NCBI GenBank assembly: GCA_964035015.1
Contig: OZ036008.1
Location: forward strand, 11,113,692-11,177,691
Source: Corallium rubrum
Taxonomy: Eukaryota > Cnidaria > Anthozoa > Scleralcyonacea > Coralliidae
Direction: 5' to 3'
Length of the DNA: 64,000 nucleotides
Shown here: positions 10,873-20,696 of the stretch, piece after piece
Layout of the letters: each line of letters starts with the position of its first letter
Position numbering within the stretch: position 1 is the stretch's first letter
Position numbers and translations under genes: made by a program
Notes under the pieces: model-generated
The model's database searches: none
What the model was told of the DNA's origin: nothing
What the model saw: only the letters and a program-made list of their open reading frames with translations

Positions 10873-11840
10873 TCATATTATTCCAGTGGGACAAACTAAC
10901 CATGAATGTAATTGAACTTTATATAGATATGTAAAATAATAAATAGATGATTGTGTTAATTTTTTTATATATACAGGTACATGTATATCAATTAATTAAT
11001 TAATTAAATTGTCTTTAAATTTTAATGTTTAGTAATTCTTCGTCAAAATGAAAACAGATCTCAGGTTTTGAGGTAACTGATGTAGGAGTTAGTTGAATAT
11101 GTATACTGTAAAATACCAGTTATAAACCCTGAACTTATACCTGTTCAAAGGTCATTTTATGTGAAGGCTTATACATAGAGATCATATAAATACTACATGG
11201 CAGCCACCATTACATATGATGTCAATTGGTTGGCAAATGTACTACAGTAGACCCAGTCCTTTGCCAACCAAGGTGCCTAATGTTTGCCACTTTGCCTCCA
11301 AAAAAATCAAAGATGGTGGTGTTCAGTTGGTTCGACTGAAATTAAGGTAGGATGCCCCCTCTAGTATATGATCTATGGGCACAGAATAGTAATACAACCA
11401 GAAGTCCAACTTGGGTCAGAACCTTTGAAGTTTACAGGGGTGTAGGAGCCGGGGGGCATGGGGGGCCATGGCCACTCTAATATTTTATAAGGGGGGCTGG
11501 AATAGTTTTCAGCCCTCCCCCCCCCCAACTCGAATTTAAAAAAAATTGCAGCGAAATATTTGAATTCAAAACTAGAAGTGTTTGAAATTGTATATATATA
11601 TTAATTAATATATAATTGTACATAATTAATATATTTAATTGTATATGTATTAAGAATTAACGAAAGGCCTAACAAAAGAGGTAGAGAAGACTCTGAAATG
11701 CCATGGAATCTCATACATGCCATAGAATCGCCACAGAATGACGTCACATTTAACATTTCCACTAATAAAAGATCTAAATAGTTATAATACTCGTGAGTCA
11801 TGACGCTGATAATTTTCGTTTCCCTACCATCAAAACAAAT
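10873..11840. other. 3' flank of gene 1, part of the duplicated unit
   Basis: This non-coding sequence is nearly identical to 22330-23259 behind gene 3, including a C-rich run and the TATATATATTAATTAATATA stretch. It holds polyadenylation-like AATAAA words but no gene that I can see. It marks genes 1 and 3 as sharing a recent segmental duplication. Confidence 0.7.
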
Positions 11841-12087
11841 TGGGGTAAACAACAACTATCTTACCGTGCTGTCAAGAACTGGGACGCCTTAGATATTAAA
11901 CTAAGGAATGTTAGCTCCGTTCAAGTCTTCAAAGCATGCTTTTATAAAATGTAATATGTAATCATTTTCAGTTTATTTGTTTTTGATATTTTTTGTTACT
12001 CACTAGGACCCCTTTGAAAATCACGTCTTTTTGTGAAAGGGCATCGTAGGAAAACATTTGTTAAATAAATAAATAAATAAATAATCG
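11841..12087 (+). mobile_element. 5'-truncated LINE 3' end, copy 1
   Basis: The frame from TGG at 11841 reads WGKQQLSYRAVKNWDALD and ends FKACFYKM before a stop at 11952-11954. This is the usual C-terminal pattern of LINE reverse-transcriptase polyproteins (YR.A...WN.L...... FK). A short 3' region then ends in TTAAATAAATAAATAAATAA, a typical LINE tail. Related copies are at 15852, 23260 and 39560. The retrotransposon is long dead here and has travelled with the duplicated unit. Confidence 0.75.
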
Positions 12088-12316
12088 TTAATGGGGATTT
12101 GAAAATGTAGTCGATCCGTAGTTTATTGCTCCTATCAGTCTTTGAAGGTCTTCAAAGAACTACAGAGAACTACATCTCCCCCTCAGGTAATTAAGGTACC
12201 CTGCAGGGAAATTTAATTTTTCCACGCTCGTGGGGAAGACGCCAGGCGGTTTGGTAAGCGCAGTGTACACGGTGCTTGTTCTTTATTCGAGAAAATCGCT
12301 ACTAAATGACATCAAA

Positions 12317-12538
12317 GCATCGTTTTGCTACTGCTGTTGATGAAGATCTTCACTGCCCGATCTGTCTGAACATCCTCAAAGATCCGCTAGATGGCAAATG
12401 AACGAACATTTAATTAGCACTCCTTGCATCACAAGGCATTTGCGCAATTTCCAAACCTGTCCTTCGTGTATATGGAAGAACTGTTGGTGATGACGCTGTG
12501 AAAACCTGCGAGATACCTCACCGAGGAACCGGTATTTA
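12317..12538 (+). pseudogene. RING-only pseudogene fragment A
   Basis: This fragment matches the first about 75 codons of the RING-Kelch genes (CATCGTTTTGCTACTGCTG through CTCACCGAGGAACC). The start is replaced by GACATCAAAGCATCG, a base is lost at CGCTAGATGG, and the frame breaks around TATATGGAAGAACTG. Nothing beyond the RING remains. The same truncated form recurs at 18396, 23725, 36289, 39913 and 43245, so the fragment is part of the duplicated unit. It is not a separate accident each time. Confidence 0.8.
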
Positions 12539-12838
12539 ATTTTGTCGGCGAGTTAGTTTGTGCGGAATCAAATAGGGTACCGCCCTAATTTAGCACTGTC
12601 TGGTGTTATGACTGTTTTTCAACATGGGCGTTACAAATGTTATCTCGCATATCCAACTCTAACGTACCTAATAGATTTTGGATTACTTAAAGCAAGAAAA
12701 TATAAGAATTATTATCTTCATTAGTTTTATGGCTTACCTTTTCAGCTTTCCTTCGCTCTCTTCTGCCATTGTGAAACGTGCATCCTTTGCAATTTTTCTG
12801 TGAGTCGGATATATCCACAGTGACATGGCCAGCAAATT

Positions 12839-12956
12839 GCTAAAAATTCGAATTTTAAATATCGAACTTCACATAATATGAAGTTCTATTGTAAGTCACA
12901 ATAATTAACTCGTTAAATGATATGTGAAGTTCAATATTTAAAATGCGAATTTTTAG
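12839..12956. repeat. Unit hairpin, copy 1
   Basis: Inverted arms built on AATTCGCATTTTAAATATCG / CGATATTTAAAATGCGAATT surround a TATGAAGTTCTATTG centre. The right arm ends in TTTTTAG, the apparent acceptor of the exon-like block that follows. Confidence 0.75.
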
Positions 12957-13297
12957 CAACTTGCCAAGAAATCGCCTTGAATCGTTAGCAAATATTGCAA
13001 TGTCGTGGGAAAGAACATCCCGTGTGACTGTAAGTATATGTACGTGCACAAACAATGCGCATGTACATCTTATATATAATTTTGGTTCAAGTGCATGGAA
13101 TTTACAAATTAGAAATATTTAGTTCGACGTGAAATCATAGACACCTTCTTTATATATTTTTCGTCTCTAACTATAAGGACTATTTTGTTCATTTACAGCA
13201 TCCCTTCCGTTTGCCAAGGGGCTCCTTAGGTGAAGTGTTATTTAATGCTGAAAGAAGGAAAAAAAAAACAAGACAAGAACAACTTGTTGAGAAATAG
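12957..13297 (+). pseudogene. Two exon-like blocks of an unknown gene, copy in unit 2
   Basis: An open block at 12957-13029 follows TTTTTAG and ends in ACT|GTAAGT. It reads NLPRNRLESLANIAMS then WERTSRVT. A second block starts at 13199 after TTTACAG and continues in frame as HPFRLPRGSLGEVLFNAE before a stop at 13295-13297, created where a small element has inserted. A further open stretch with AG/GT borders lies upstream near 12749. The same blocks recur in each array unit with frame-breaking changes. I do not recognise the protein. Splice signals and codon continuity suggest exons of a neighbouring gene that were duplicated along with the RING-Kelch genes and are now decaying. Confidence 0.4.
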
Positions 13298-13515
13298 GCG
13301 AGTTTCAGGATGTTGCGCGCGCATCGTTTTGGAAAGGAATTGGCGGGCTCTTGGCAGACTTGCTAGCGAGCCAACAACAGCATTATTACAGTGTTAAATA
13401 TCCATAAACTGTATCTATACAGTTACTTTGTTTATTTTAAATAGTACGTTTACTTCGGAGGGAGCTTGCCAGTTTTTTTGAAAAATAATGCGCGCGCAAC
13501 ACCCTGAAACTCGCC
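13297..13515. mobile_element. GGCGAGTTTCAGG-type MITE, intact copy
   Basis: A 219-bp element with inverted ends GGCGAGTTTCAGGATGTTGC / GCAACACCCTGAAACTCGCC, flanked by TA on both sides (13295-13296, 13516-13517). This fits a Tc1/mariner-type non-autonomous element. Other array units lack it at this site, so it inserted after the units split. Confidence 0.75.
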
Positions 13516-13714
13516 TATTGTGAGATTTGTACGTGTAGCTTATCAGTACGTTAACCACCTTAAGGCCATGTCACACGAGGCAATTGTCTTTGCAACTTAC
13601 AATGCAATTTTCGTCGAAAAAAAATATTGCAAGTTGCAGTGAGGGTGGGTGGGAGGAGGGGGGGGGGGGGGAGTTCACTTTGTACAGAGTTCAATGGTTT
13701 GTACTGATTTAAAA

Positions 13715-13722
13715 TGACGTCA
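13715..13722 (+). promoter_or_regulatory. TGACGTCA (CRE-like) box of RING-Kelch gene 2
   Basis: A perfect palindrome 90 bp upstream of the ATG at 13805, in the context AAATGACGTCATACGTTACGA shared with the other copies. Confidence 0.55.
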
Positions 13723-13804
13723 TACGTTACGACATTTAACACAGTCGCGTGACTCAGACTTGCTTGCCTGTTCTTTCGCTATACGTATTAAATGACGCCA
13801 AAGC

Positions 13805-15310
13805 ATGGAATCCCTCGAGCAAGGATATGCCGACAGTCGTTTTACTACTGCTGTGGATGAAGATCTTCACTGCCCGATCTGTCTGAACGTCCTCAAAGAT
13901 CCGCTACAATGCCAAATGAACGAACATTATTTTTGCACTCCTTGCATCACAAGGCATTTAAGCAATTTCCAAACCTGTCCTTCCTGTATGGAAGAGCTGT
14001 CGGTGAAGACGCTGAGAAAGCCTGCGAGATACCTCACCAAGCATTTGTCGAAACTCGACATCCGTTGTGAGAATGAAAACCGAGGATGCCCCGACTTTGT
14101 GAAACTGGAAGATTTGAACAGTCATCTCACTATCTGTGGTTTCGCTCCCGTGACTTGCTCAAACAATGGCTGTAGCCAGGTGATCAACAAACAAGATATG
14201 ATCCGACATGAGAATGAGATTTGTGAGTTAAGAAAGACAAAGTGCCATGAGTGTGCTGAGATGAGAATAGAAATGACACAGATGAGAAAGGAGATGAAGG
14301 AGTCTTTTGCAGAATTAAAAGACGAAATGAGCAAGATAATCAATGTAGTTGAAATGAAAGGAGTTATGAATCCAAGTCCAAGTCTCCATGTTCCTTTTCC
14401 AGTTGAAGGCAAAGAAGACATCATTGTGGTTGGAGGGTATAATGGTGTTGATCGACTCGTGTCTGCTGAGATGTTTGTGTGGTCCAAGAACAAGTGGTTG
14501 CCTCTAAACGATGTAAATGAGCCTCGCTCAGGTTCATCATCAGCATTGTACAAAAACCAGCTGCTTTTTACAGGAGGACGGACTGATCGACACAGTGTCA
14601 TTGATAGCATCGAGGCATTGTGTGTTGACAAACAACCAGCCCAGTGGATTTCTTATCCAGCCAAGCTACCATACCCATGCAGTGGCCACAGTTGTATTGT
14701 TTACCAAGATCGTCTTATAGTTGTTGGTGGACTGAAGGCAAACAATGGTAAGGTCTCCAATAGCATCCATGAAGTACATCTCACTCCACCTTATACTTCT
14801 GAATTTTTGTCACTTATGCCACAACCACGAAATTTACACGGAACCGTGTGTTTTGGTGATGAGATTGTAATAGTCGGAGGAGCAACTGGCTATTATTGTA
14901 ATCGTATGAAAAGTGTGTTGTTGTTTGATATCAAAACCAACAAATGTAAAATGATCACTCCACTGCCTTACGCTGTTAGTTCTATGGCCACAGTAAAGTG
15001 GGGTGACAATGTCATTTTATTAGGAGGGGAGAATTATCATGGTGAAGCATTAAATACTGTAATGATGTACAATATTAAAACTGGGGACACCCACATGTTA
15101 CCACCTATGATACATGAGAGATCAAACTGTACAGCTGTTGTCAGTGGCAATATTATTGTTGTAATGGGAGGAGTTGATATGGAGCAAGTAGAATATTTAA
15201 ATACTGTAGAATACTTCAGTTTTGCTAGCTTTTCATGGACAGAATTTCCCTCAATGATTAAAGGAAGGTCTTCTGCTACAGCTGTAGTGAAGCCAATGAA
15301 CTTTGCATAG
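13805..15310 (+). CDS. RING / TRAF-zinc-finger / Kelch protein, gene 2
   Basis: Intronless, 501 residues, the shortest intact member. All eight RING ligand positions (23-61) and the TRAF-finger cysteines and histidines are present, followed by six Kelch repeats. The coiled coil is short, with only one 7-residue unit (MTQMRKE then MKESF), so the stalk between the fingers and the propeller should be shorter than in genes 3, 4 and 6. In Kelch blades 4-6 it shares residues with gene 5 (NLHGTVCFGDE, YYCNRMKSVLLFD, VVMGGVDMEQ), which marks those two as closest relatives. The start is supported by the conserved ATGGAATCCCTCGAGCAAGG and the CRE-like box 90 bp upstream. The role is inferred to be a ubiquitin ligase with the propeller as substrate reader. 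Confidence 0.9.
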   Translation: MESLEQGYADSRFTTAVDEDLHCPICLNVLKDPLQCQMNEHYFCTPCITRHLSNFQTCPSCMEELSVKTLRKPARYLTKHLSKLDIRCENENRGCPDFVKLEDLNSHLTICGFAPVTCSNNGCSQVINKQDMIRHENEICELRKTKCHECAEMRIEMTQMRKEMKESFAELKDEMSKIINVVEMKGVMNPSPSLHVPFPVEGKEDIIVVGGYNGVDRLVSAEMFVWSKNKWLPLNDVNEPRSGSSSALYKNQLLFTGGRTDRHSVIDSIEALCVDKQPAQWISYPAKLPYPCSGHSCIVYQDRLIVVGGLKANNGKVSNSIHEVHLTPPYTSEFLSLMPQPRNLHGTVCFGDEIVIVGGATGYYCNRMKSVLLFDIKTNKCKMITPLPYAVSSMATVKWGDNVILLGGENYHGEALNTVMMYNIKTGDTHMLPPMIHERSNCTAVVSGNIIVVMGGVDMEQVEYLNTVEYFSFASFSWTEFPSMIKGRSSATAVVKPMNFA

Positions 15311-15851
15311 GTTGCAGAACTATAAAGTGTATGTGATAATTTTTCATGTAAACAAAATGCACTATTTTCATGTTATTCTGGTGTGACAAACCAACCATGA
15401 ATGTAATTGAACTTCATATAGGCTTGTAAAATAATAAATAGCTGATTGTGGTAATTTTTTTATAATTATATACAGGTACTGTATGTCAATTAAATTGTCT
15501 TTAAATTTTAATATTTAGTAATTCTTTGTCATGATGAAAACTGATGGTGATACTGTATAGGGGTTAGCTGAATATGTATACCATAAAATCCCAGTTATAA
15601 CTTATAAGCCCTGGGCTTATACCTGTTTAAAGTCCATTTTATGTGAGAACAATAATAGAATCATGTGATAGTGGGCTTATGTCATCGCTGGCCCTTGATG
15701 AGATAGGGTCAGCGATATCTGAGTCATGTGCAGATATGATACTCCACCACGAGGTTGATACTCCACATGACGTGATCGTTTGACATCTCAGCTTGAGTAA
15801 TACTCGTGACGCTGATAATTTTCGTTTTGCCTACCGTCAAAACAATTAAAT

Positions 15852-16094
15852 TGGGGTAAACCGCAACTATCTTACCATGCTGTCAAGGACTGGAACGGCC
15901 GCTAAGGAACGTTAGCTCCTTTCAAGTCGTCAAAGCAGGCTTTTATAAAATGTAATAGTCATCACGTACCTTAATTGTAATCATTTTCAGTTTATTTGTT
16001 TTTTATATTTACTAGACCCCTTTGAAAATCACGTCTTTTTGTGAAAGGCCATCCTAGGAAAATATTTGTTAAATAAATAAATAAATAAATAATC
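15852..16094 (+). mobile_element. 5'-truncated LINE 3' end, copy 2
   Basis: Matches the tail at 11841-12087 (GGGGTAAACCGCAACTATCTTACC through the CACGTCTTTTTGTGAAAGG block to TTAAATAAATAAATAAATAA), with deletions that break the peptide. Confidence 0.65.
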
Positions 16095-16269
16095 GTTAAT
16101 GGGGATTTGAGAATGTTCGATCCGCAGTGGGTGCCAGAGCTTCTCTGACTGAGTCTTTGAAGGTCCTCGGAGAACTAGGGAAATTTAATTTCTTCCACGC
16201 TCGTGGGGAGGACGCCAGGCGGTTTGGTTAGCGCAGTGTACACGGTGCTTGTTCTTTATTCGACAAAAG

Positions 16270-17676
16270 CGCTACTAAGGCCAATTAAAAATATATTTCT
16301 GTTTTTTGTTTCGTTCCCCGCAGGAACGAAACTGTTACTGTATTAGCTTTCCATTGACATCACAAAAGAAACTGTCATCACAGATGAAAATCGTCCAATC
16401 GTAGTGCAGTGTTATTGACATAACTGTGATCTTATCCAATGAAATCAAAATTCCGCATAAAAAATTTAGTTGGAGGCGTGGTTAAGCGCCAAAACGAAGT
16501 GAAAATATTGCTGATCTAGAGTAATTTGAAGACGTAAACAATCCCGTGCGAAGCGAATCATCAATCTTGTGCTGTAGAAAGTAGGAACTTTCCCGTCGTT
16601 GAACTCGAGAATGCATTCGTTATGTATGGCAACTGCGCGTTCCAAAAGGTCAGTCGCACTGTTTCACGCGTGTCTAATAATTTTAAAATATAGCTATTTT
16701 ATGAACAATGTCAATAGTTTGAGGCTAGAAGTTCGTTATCATTCATTTGTGGCCCATCTAAATGGATTATTCTGATTCGAGAATTAAACTATGACCTATG
16801 ACGACGAAAATGATGATAGTCCGTTATTGACCTAATTTATATTGATCCTTTTGGCCTTGGAAATTTATGGATTTGCTATTGGCGATTATTCAATAAATAC
16901 CGCGGTGTCATAAATAAATCAGCTGCATGAAATTTAAATGCGACGTGCTAGCGTCTCGCAATTTTCCCGAGAAAGCAATTATTTTGGTAACGTTTTATTT
17001 TCCTCCTATAGACGGTCAGAAGAGTATTGCTACTGACTAGAAGATTTACGTTGCCAAAATAATTGCGTTCTCACGAAAATCGCGAGACCGCTAGCACGTC
17101 ACATTTAAATTCAGTCGAATTTATGCGACTGCGAATAACCTGAAATAAGCAATAGAGCCTGCCCTCTGGACTGCGGAGGAGAGAGGAGTCCGTCATGATC
17201 AGACGGTACAACGTCTGAAATGTGTGTTCGTTTTATTAGACGAAGCTTAAATTATTTTTTTGTAGTTTTATTATCTTCTCGCTTCAGCATATTTCTAGTT
17301 TGTTTATATGCAAAACAAAAATCGTCTAAATTAAATTTGTCGTATGAAACGCAGGCGCGTAGTAAAAATTGTCGCGCCAGTCTACATGGGGGAAATAATT
17401 AGTTGAGCTAAAATTCGTCATTGCTGTTGAAACTGACCCTCATAAACGACTGACCGGAACGAAACAGCTATTTCTTTTAAGAAATAGTTTCTTGTTATCA
17501 CTTTTTTTGAAAAAATTGGGGCGGGCGGGCGGGCGGGCGGGCGGGCGGACTTTTTTTTATTTTTTATTTTTATTAGTAGCGTATTTTCGTACAGAATACG
17601 GGTTAAAAGTTGAGATGTTTTCTATTTCATACGCTTTGCCTGCATAGCTAACGATTGCTGTCCCAAGCTATTGCAC
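16270..17676. mobile_element. Unit-specific insertion with inverted repeats, family unknown
   Basis: This sequence is absent from the matching place in the other array units. Near its edges it carries TTTCTGTTTTTTGTTTCGTT and the complement-like AACGAAACAGCTATTTC (about 16287 and 17458). Inside, 16925-16995 and 17047-17115 form inverted repeats around TTTAAATGCGACGTGCTAGC, and a (GGGC)n run lies at 17519-17548. I see no convincing gene. It is a nest of non-autonomous elements whose exact borders are unclear. Confidence 0.45.
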
Positions 17677-17682
17677 GTTTAA

Positions 17683-18207
17683 AGGGATATGGCAATAAAA
17701 ATTATTTTTGTCCAATTTGTAAGAATATGTAGAAAAGTTAGAAAGTACGTTTACAGATTTTCATTAGCTGGCTTACTTTTTCAGATATTTGCGAACAAAA
17801 ACACAAGCCGTCCGCCATCTTGTTTCACAATTAGATCTAATTAAGTGACGTCACAAGCAGGGTAAACATTGTAAAAATTGCAGTCAGTAGCGAAATGTCA
17901 GCTAAAATTCTTTTACATTGTTAGAGTTTCAATTTGAAATATATCAGATCAAAATACTTAAGATTTTGCATTAAAATACCTAGGAAATTAAGAAATGTTT
18001 AGACAAATTTTACCCTGCTTGTGACGTCATGCATATCTGACGATAGATATGCATATCCAAAATGGCGGATGGCGAGCGTATTCGTACGCAAATAATGCCG
18101 AATTTCTTAAAAAATAAAAGATCTAATGAAAATTTGTAAACGCACTTCATAACTATTCTTGATGTTCTTACAAATTAGACAAAAATAATTTTTATTGCCA
18201 TATCCCT
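17683..18207. mobile_element. TTAA-flanked element with long terminal inverted repeats
   Basis: The ends AGGGATATGGCAATAAAAAT / ATTTTTATTGCCATATCCCT extend inward as imperfect inverted repeats for roughly 190 bp. TTAA lies at both edges (17679-17682, 18208-18211), the target type of piggyBac and Kolobok elements. It has no coding capacity. Both arms contain a GTGACGTCA word, so the element itself carries CRE-like boxes. Confidence 0.7.
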
Positions 18208-18395
18208 TTAAAGCTAATTTTAACTTTCAAAGCTTTGCACGATTTACCCTGTCCAGTTTCTTCGGAAGGCTATACTGTACTTTGTTCACGCGCGACGGTG
18301 CAAACAAAAGCAAAAGGTCTTTCTAACAACAATATACCGCATTTAATATGGCGCCAAATTTTTGTTTCTAACAGATAACTAATCAAAACCTCATG

Positions 18396-18495
18396 TCTTT
18401 CGTGTATGGAAGAACTGTCGGTGATGACGCTGCGAAAACCTGCAAGACAGTACCTCACCGAGAAGCCCTGACCAGTTAGCAGGTTCTTGGGCAGC
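18396..18495 (+). pseudogene. RING-only pseudogene fragment B
   Basis: Only the end of the RING fragment is left: CTTTCGTGTATGGAAGAACTG through GATGACGCTGCGAAAACCTG and the CTCACCGAGAAGCCCTGACC tail. The 5' part was lost with, or before, the insertions at 16270-18207. Confidence 0.7.
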
Positions 18496-18607
18496 TTGGT
18501 ATTTTGCCGGTGAGTTCTTTAATTTTGTGCGGAATCAAATAGGGCACCGCCCTAATTTAGCACTGTCTGGTGTTATGACTGTTTTTCATCTACAGTAACA
18601 TGGCAAA

Positions 18608-18738
18608 TTGCTAAACATTCGCATTTTTAAATATCGAACTTCACACCAAATACGAAGTTTTATTGTAAGTCAGAACAACCAACTCTAAGTAAACTTCATG
18701 TTATGTGAAGTTCGATATTTAAAATGCGAATTTTTAGC
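18608..18738. repeat. Unit hairpin, copy 2
   Basis: Same inverted arms as at 12839-12956, with small changes in the loop and an extra T in the left arm. Confidence 0.75.
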
Positions 18739-19240
18739 AACTTGCCAAGGAGTCGCCTTGAATCGTTAGCAAATATTGCAATGTCGCGTGGGAAAGAACA
18801 TCCGGTTTGACTGTAAGTATATGTGCATGTGCATGTAAATATTATAAATTTTGTTATAAATTTTGTCTGTTACAAATTAGATTATTAGAAATATTTAGTT
18901 CGACGTGAAATCATAGACACCTTCCCTGTAACTAAGCACTATTTTGTTCATTTACAGCATCCCTTCCGTCAGTTATTTAATGCTGAAAGAAGAAAAAAAC
19001 AACAAGAAAAGAACAACTTGTTGAGAAATTGTGAGATTTTTACGTGTAGCTTATCAGTGCGTTAACCTTAAGGCCATGCCACACGAGGCAATTTTCTTTG
19101 CAACTTACAACGCAATGTTTGTCGAAAAAAAATATTGCAAGTTGCAGTCGCTAGCGTTGCGAAAAGTAGAGGTAGTGGTATGTGGGTGGGAGGGGGGGGG
19201 GGAGTTTGTACAGAGTTCAATGGTTTGTACTGATTTGAAA

Positions 19241-19248
19241 TGACGTCA
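19241..19248 (+). promoter_or_regulatory. TGACGTCA box of RING-Kelch gene 3, displaced
   Basis: The conserved box lies 1,456 bp upstream of the gene 3 ATG because a 1.36 kb transposon has landed between them. Without the insertion and its 11-bp duplication the distance would be 82 bp, as in the paralogues. Confidence 0.55.
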
Positions 19249-19311
19249 TACGTTACGACTTTACACAGTCGCGTGACTTGCTTGCTTGTTCTTTCGCTAT
19301 ACGTATTAAAT

Positions 19312-20674
19312 AACCTGAATGTCAGGCCTTTATTTGTTCCCGCCTTCCGCTAAACCCGGCAGCGCGGGCAGAGGTGCGGGCGAGCGAGAAGGCGAGAAAA
19401 ATAAAGGCCTGAGGAAACTCTTAATAAAACTGTGGGTCCTCCGTCCATCTCATGGACGGGAGCTCTGATTGGCTGACTAATTGAATTAAGGATTTTGATT
19501 GGTTCATTCAGATAAACAACTTCCCCAAAGGTGCACCGTCAAGGTGCACACCGTGACAAGGTCATCGCCGTTTCTCGAATCTGTTTATGGTGTACGTTTC
19601 TGTGACCAATTCATTCATTTAATCATTTATTATGTCGCAAAATCAAACCATAGAAGGATTTTCGAAACTGCTTTGTTAAATTCATTGACGCATTTCGGCT
19701 ATGAGTCTTTGAAACCAGAACAAACGTCGTGTATTCGAAAGCTCGCTGTTGTCTGTTGACAGCCAAGATGTCTTTGCTGTTTTGCCCATTGGTTTTGGTG
19801 AAAGTCTGATATATCAGATATTGCCATTTGTATTCTCTGAACTTCATCGACTTCAACATGGCACGGTGAGGAATTTCGTTGTAGCAGGTGGAGACCGTGT
19901 GAAAAACAGTCTACTTGGGTCCTTCGTTCGATGATCAGTGACGATGGCTACTGAAGGCGAAGCCGATGCGAAATTCCAAGTTGTTTATGGCAGTGCTGAA
20001 CCTGCTGAACAATGGTTGTCAGAAAAGCGGACCCGTAAGTTGCAAAACGGGAATCTCGGAGCAGTTTATAGATGACTGAGTTTATACGGTTGAGACGTGT
20101 TTATAATTATGTATCAATATTAATTAAATGGTCTACCTGCATTCTAAAATTTAAATTCTAATGCTACAAAATTATATAATTATTAATTTAGTCGAAACTA
20201 TATCAAGGCGGCTATCAAATCGTGTTTATCTTTTATTATGGTGGAATTTTGAATCAATATATATGTATATTCTCAAATTGTCAAATTTCTCGGTTTCTTA
20301 TCGTCGAGCTTATCGTAGTTTCTAATTCTTCGACTTCTTCTGTAGATCGGGTCTAGATATACCATGGATAGACGCCTTCAATTCGAGCTCGTGTATTTAT
20401 TGCAAGTCTACCTAGACTAGTCTGGACTAAAACCAGACGCGGAGAAAGACTATATATTTCTGTGGGATGAAATCAAAACATACGCTTTGATATTTTGACA
20501 ACTCATATCAATCATACTCGTTCATATTTAAAAATAGCAAAGTGGGCGGAAGACGGTTTTGTTAAGAGTTTCCTCAGGCCTTTATTTTTCTCGCCTTCTC
20601 GCTCGCCCGCACCTCTGCCCGCGCTGCCGGGTTTAGCGGAAGGCGGGAACAAATAAAGGCCTGACATTCAGGTT
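19312..20674. mobile_element. Mutator-like non-autonomous transposon carrying a gene fragment
   Basis: The terminal inverted repeats are about 117 bp, starting AACCTGAATGTCAGGCCTTT, and are nearly identical at both ends. The flanks are an 11-bp duplication, ACGTATTAAAT (19301-19311 and 20675-20685). The uninterrupted sequence TATACGTATTAAATGACGCC is present in paralogous units, which confirms the insertion. Long terminal repeats plus a 9-11 bp duplication fit the Mutator (MULE) superfamily. The inside holds a broken RecQ-like helicase fragment and no visible transposase, so this looks like a Pack-MULE-style gene-capturing element (inference). Confidence 0.8.
19626..19869 (+). pseudogene. RecQ-like helicase fragment, frameshifted
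   Basis: The plus strand reads a block ending FGYESLKPEQTSCIRKLAV. After a one-base frame change it continues as DSQDVFAVLPIGFGESLIYQ and ILPFVFSEL. This matches the N-terminal helicase motifs of RecQ-family proteins: the Q-motif region with LKPEQ, then Walker A, which is normally LPTGFGKS. Here the Walker A lysine is Glu and the Thr is Ile, so ATP binding would be lost even without the frameshift. It ends at an apparent splice donor (ACGGTGAGG). A second open block at 19944-20034 with a GTAAGT border could be another captured exon, but I do not recognise it. It lies wholly within the transposon at 19312-20674. Confidence 0.7.
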
Positions 20675-20696
20675 ACGTATTAAATGACGCCAAAGC

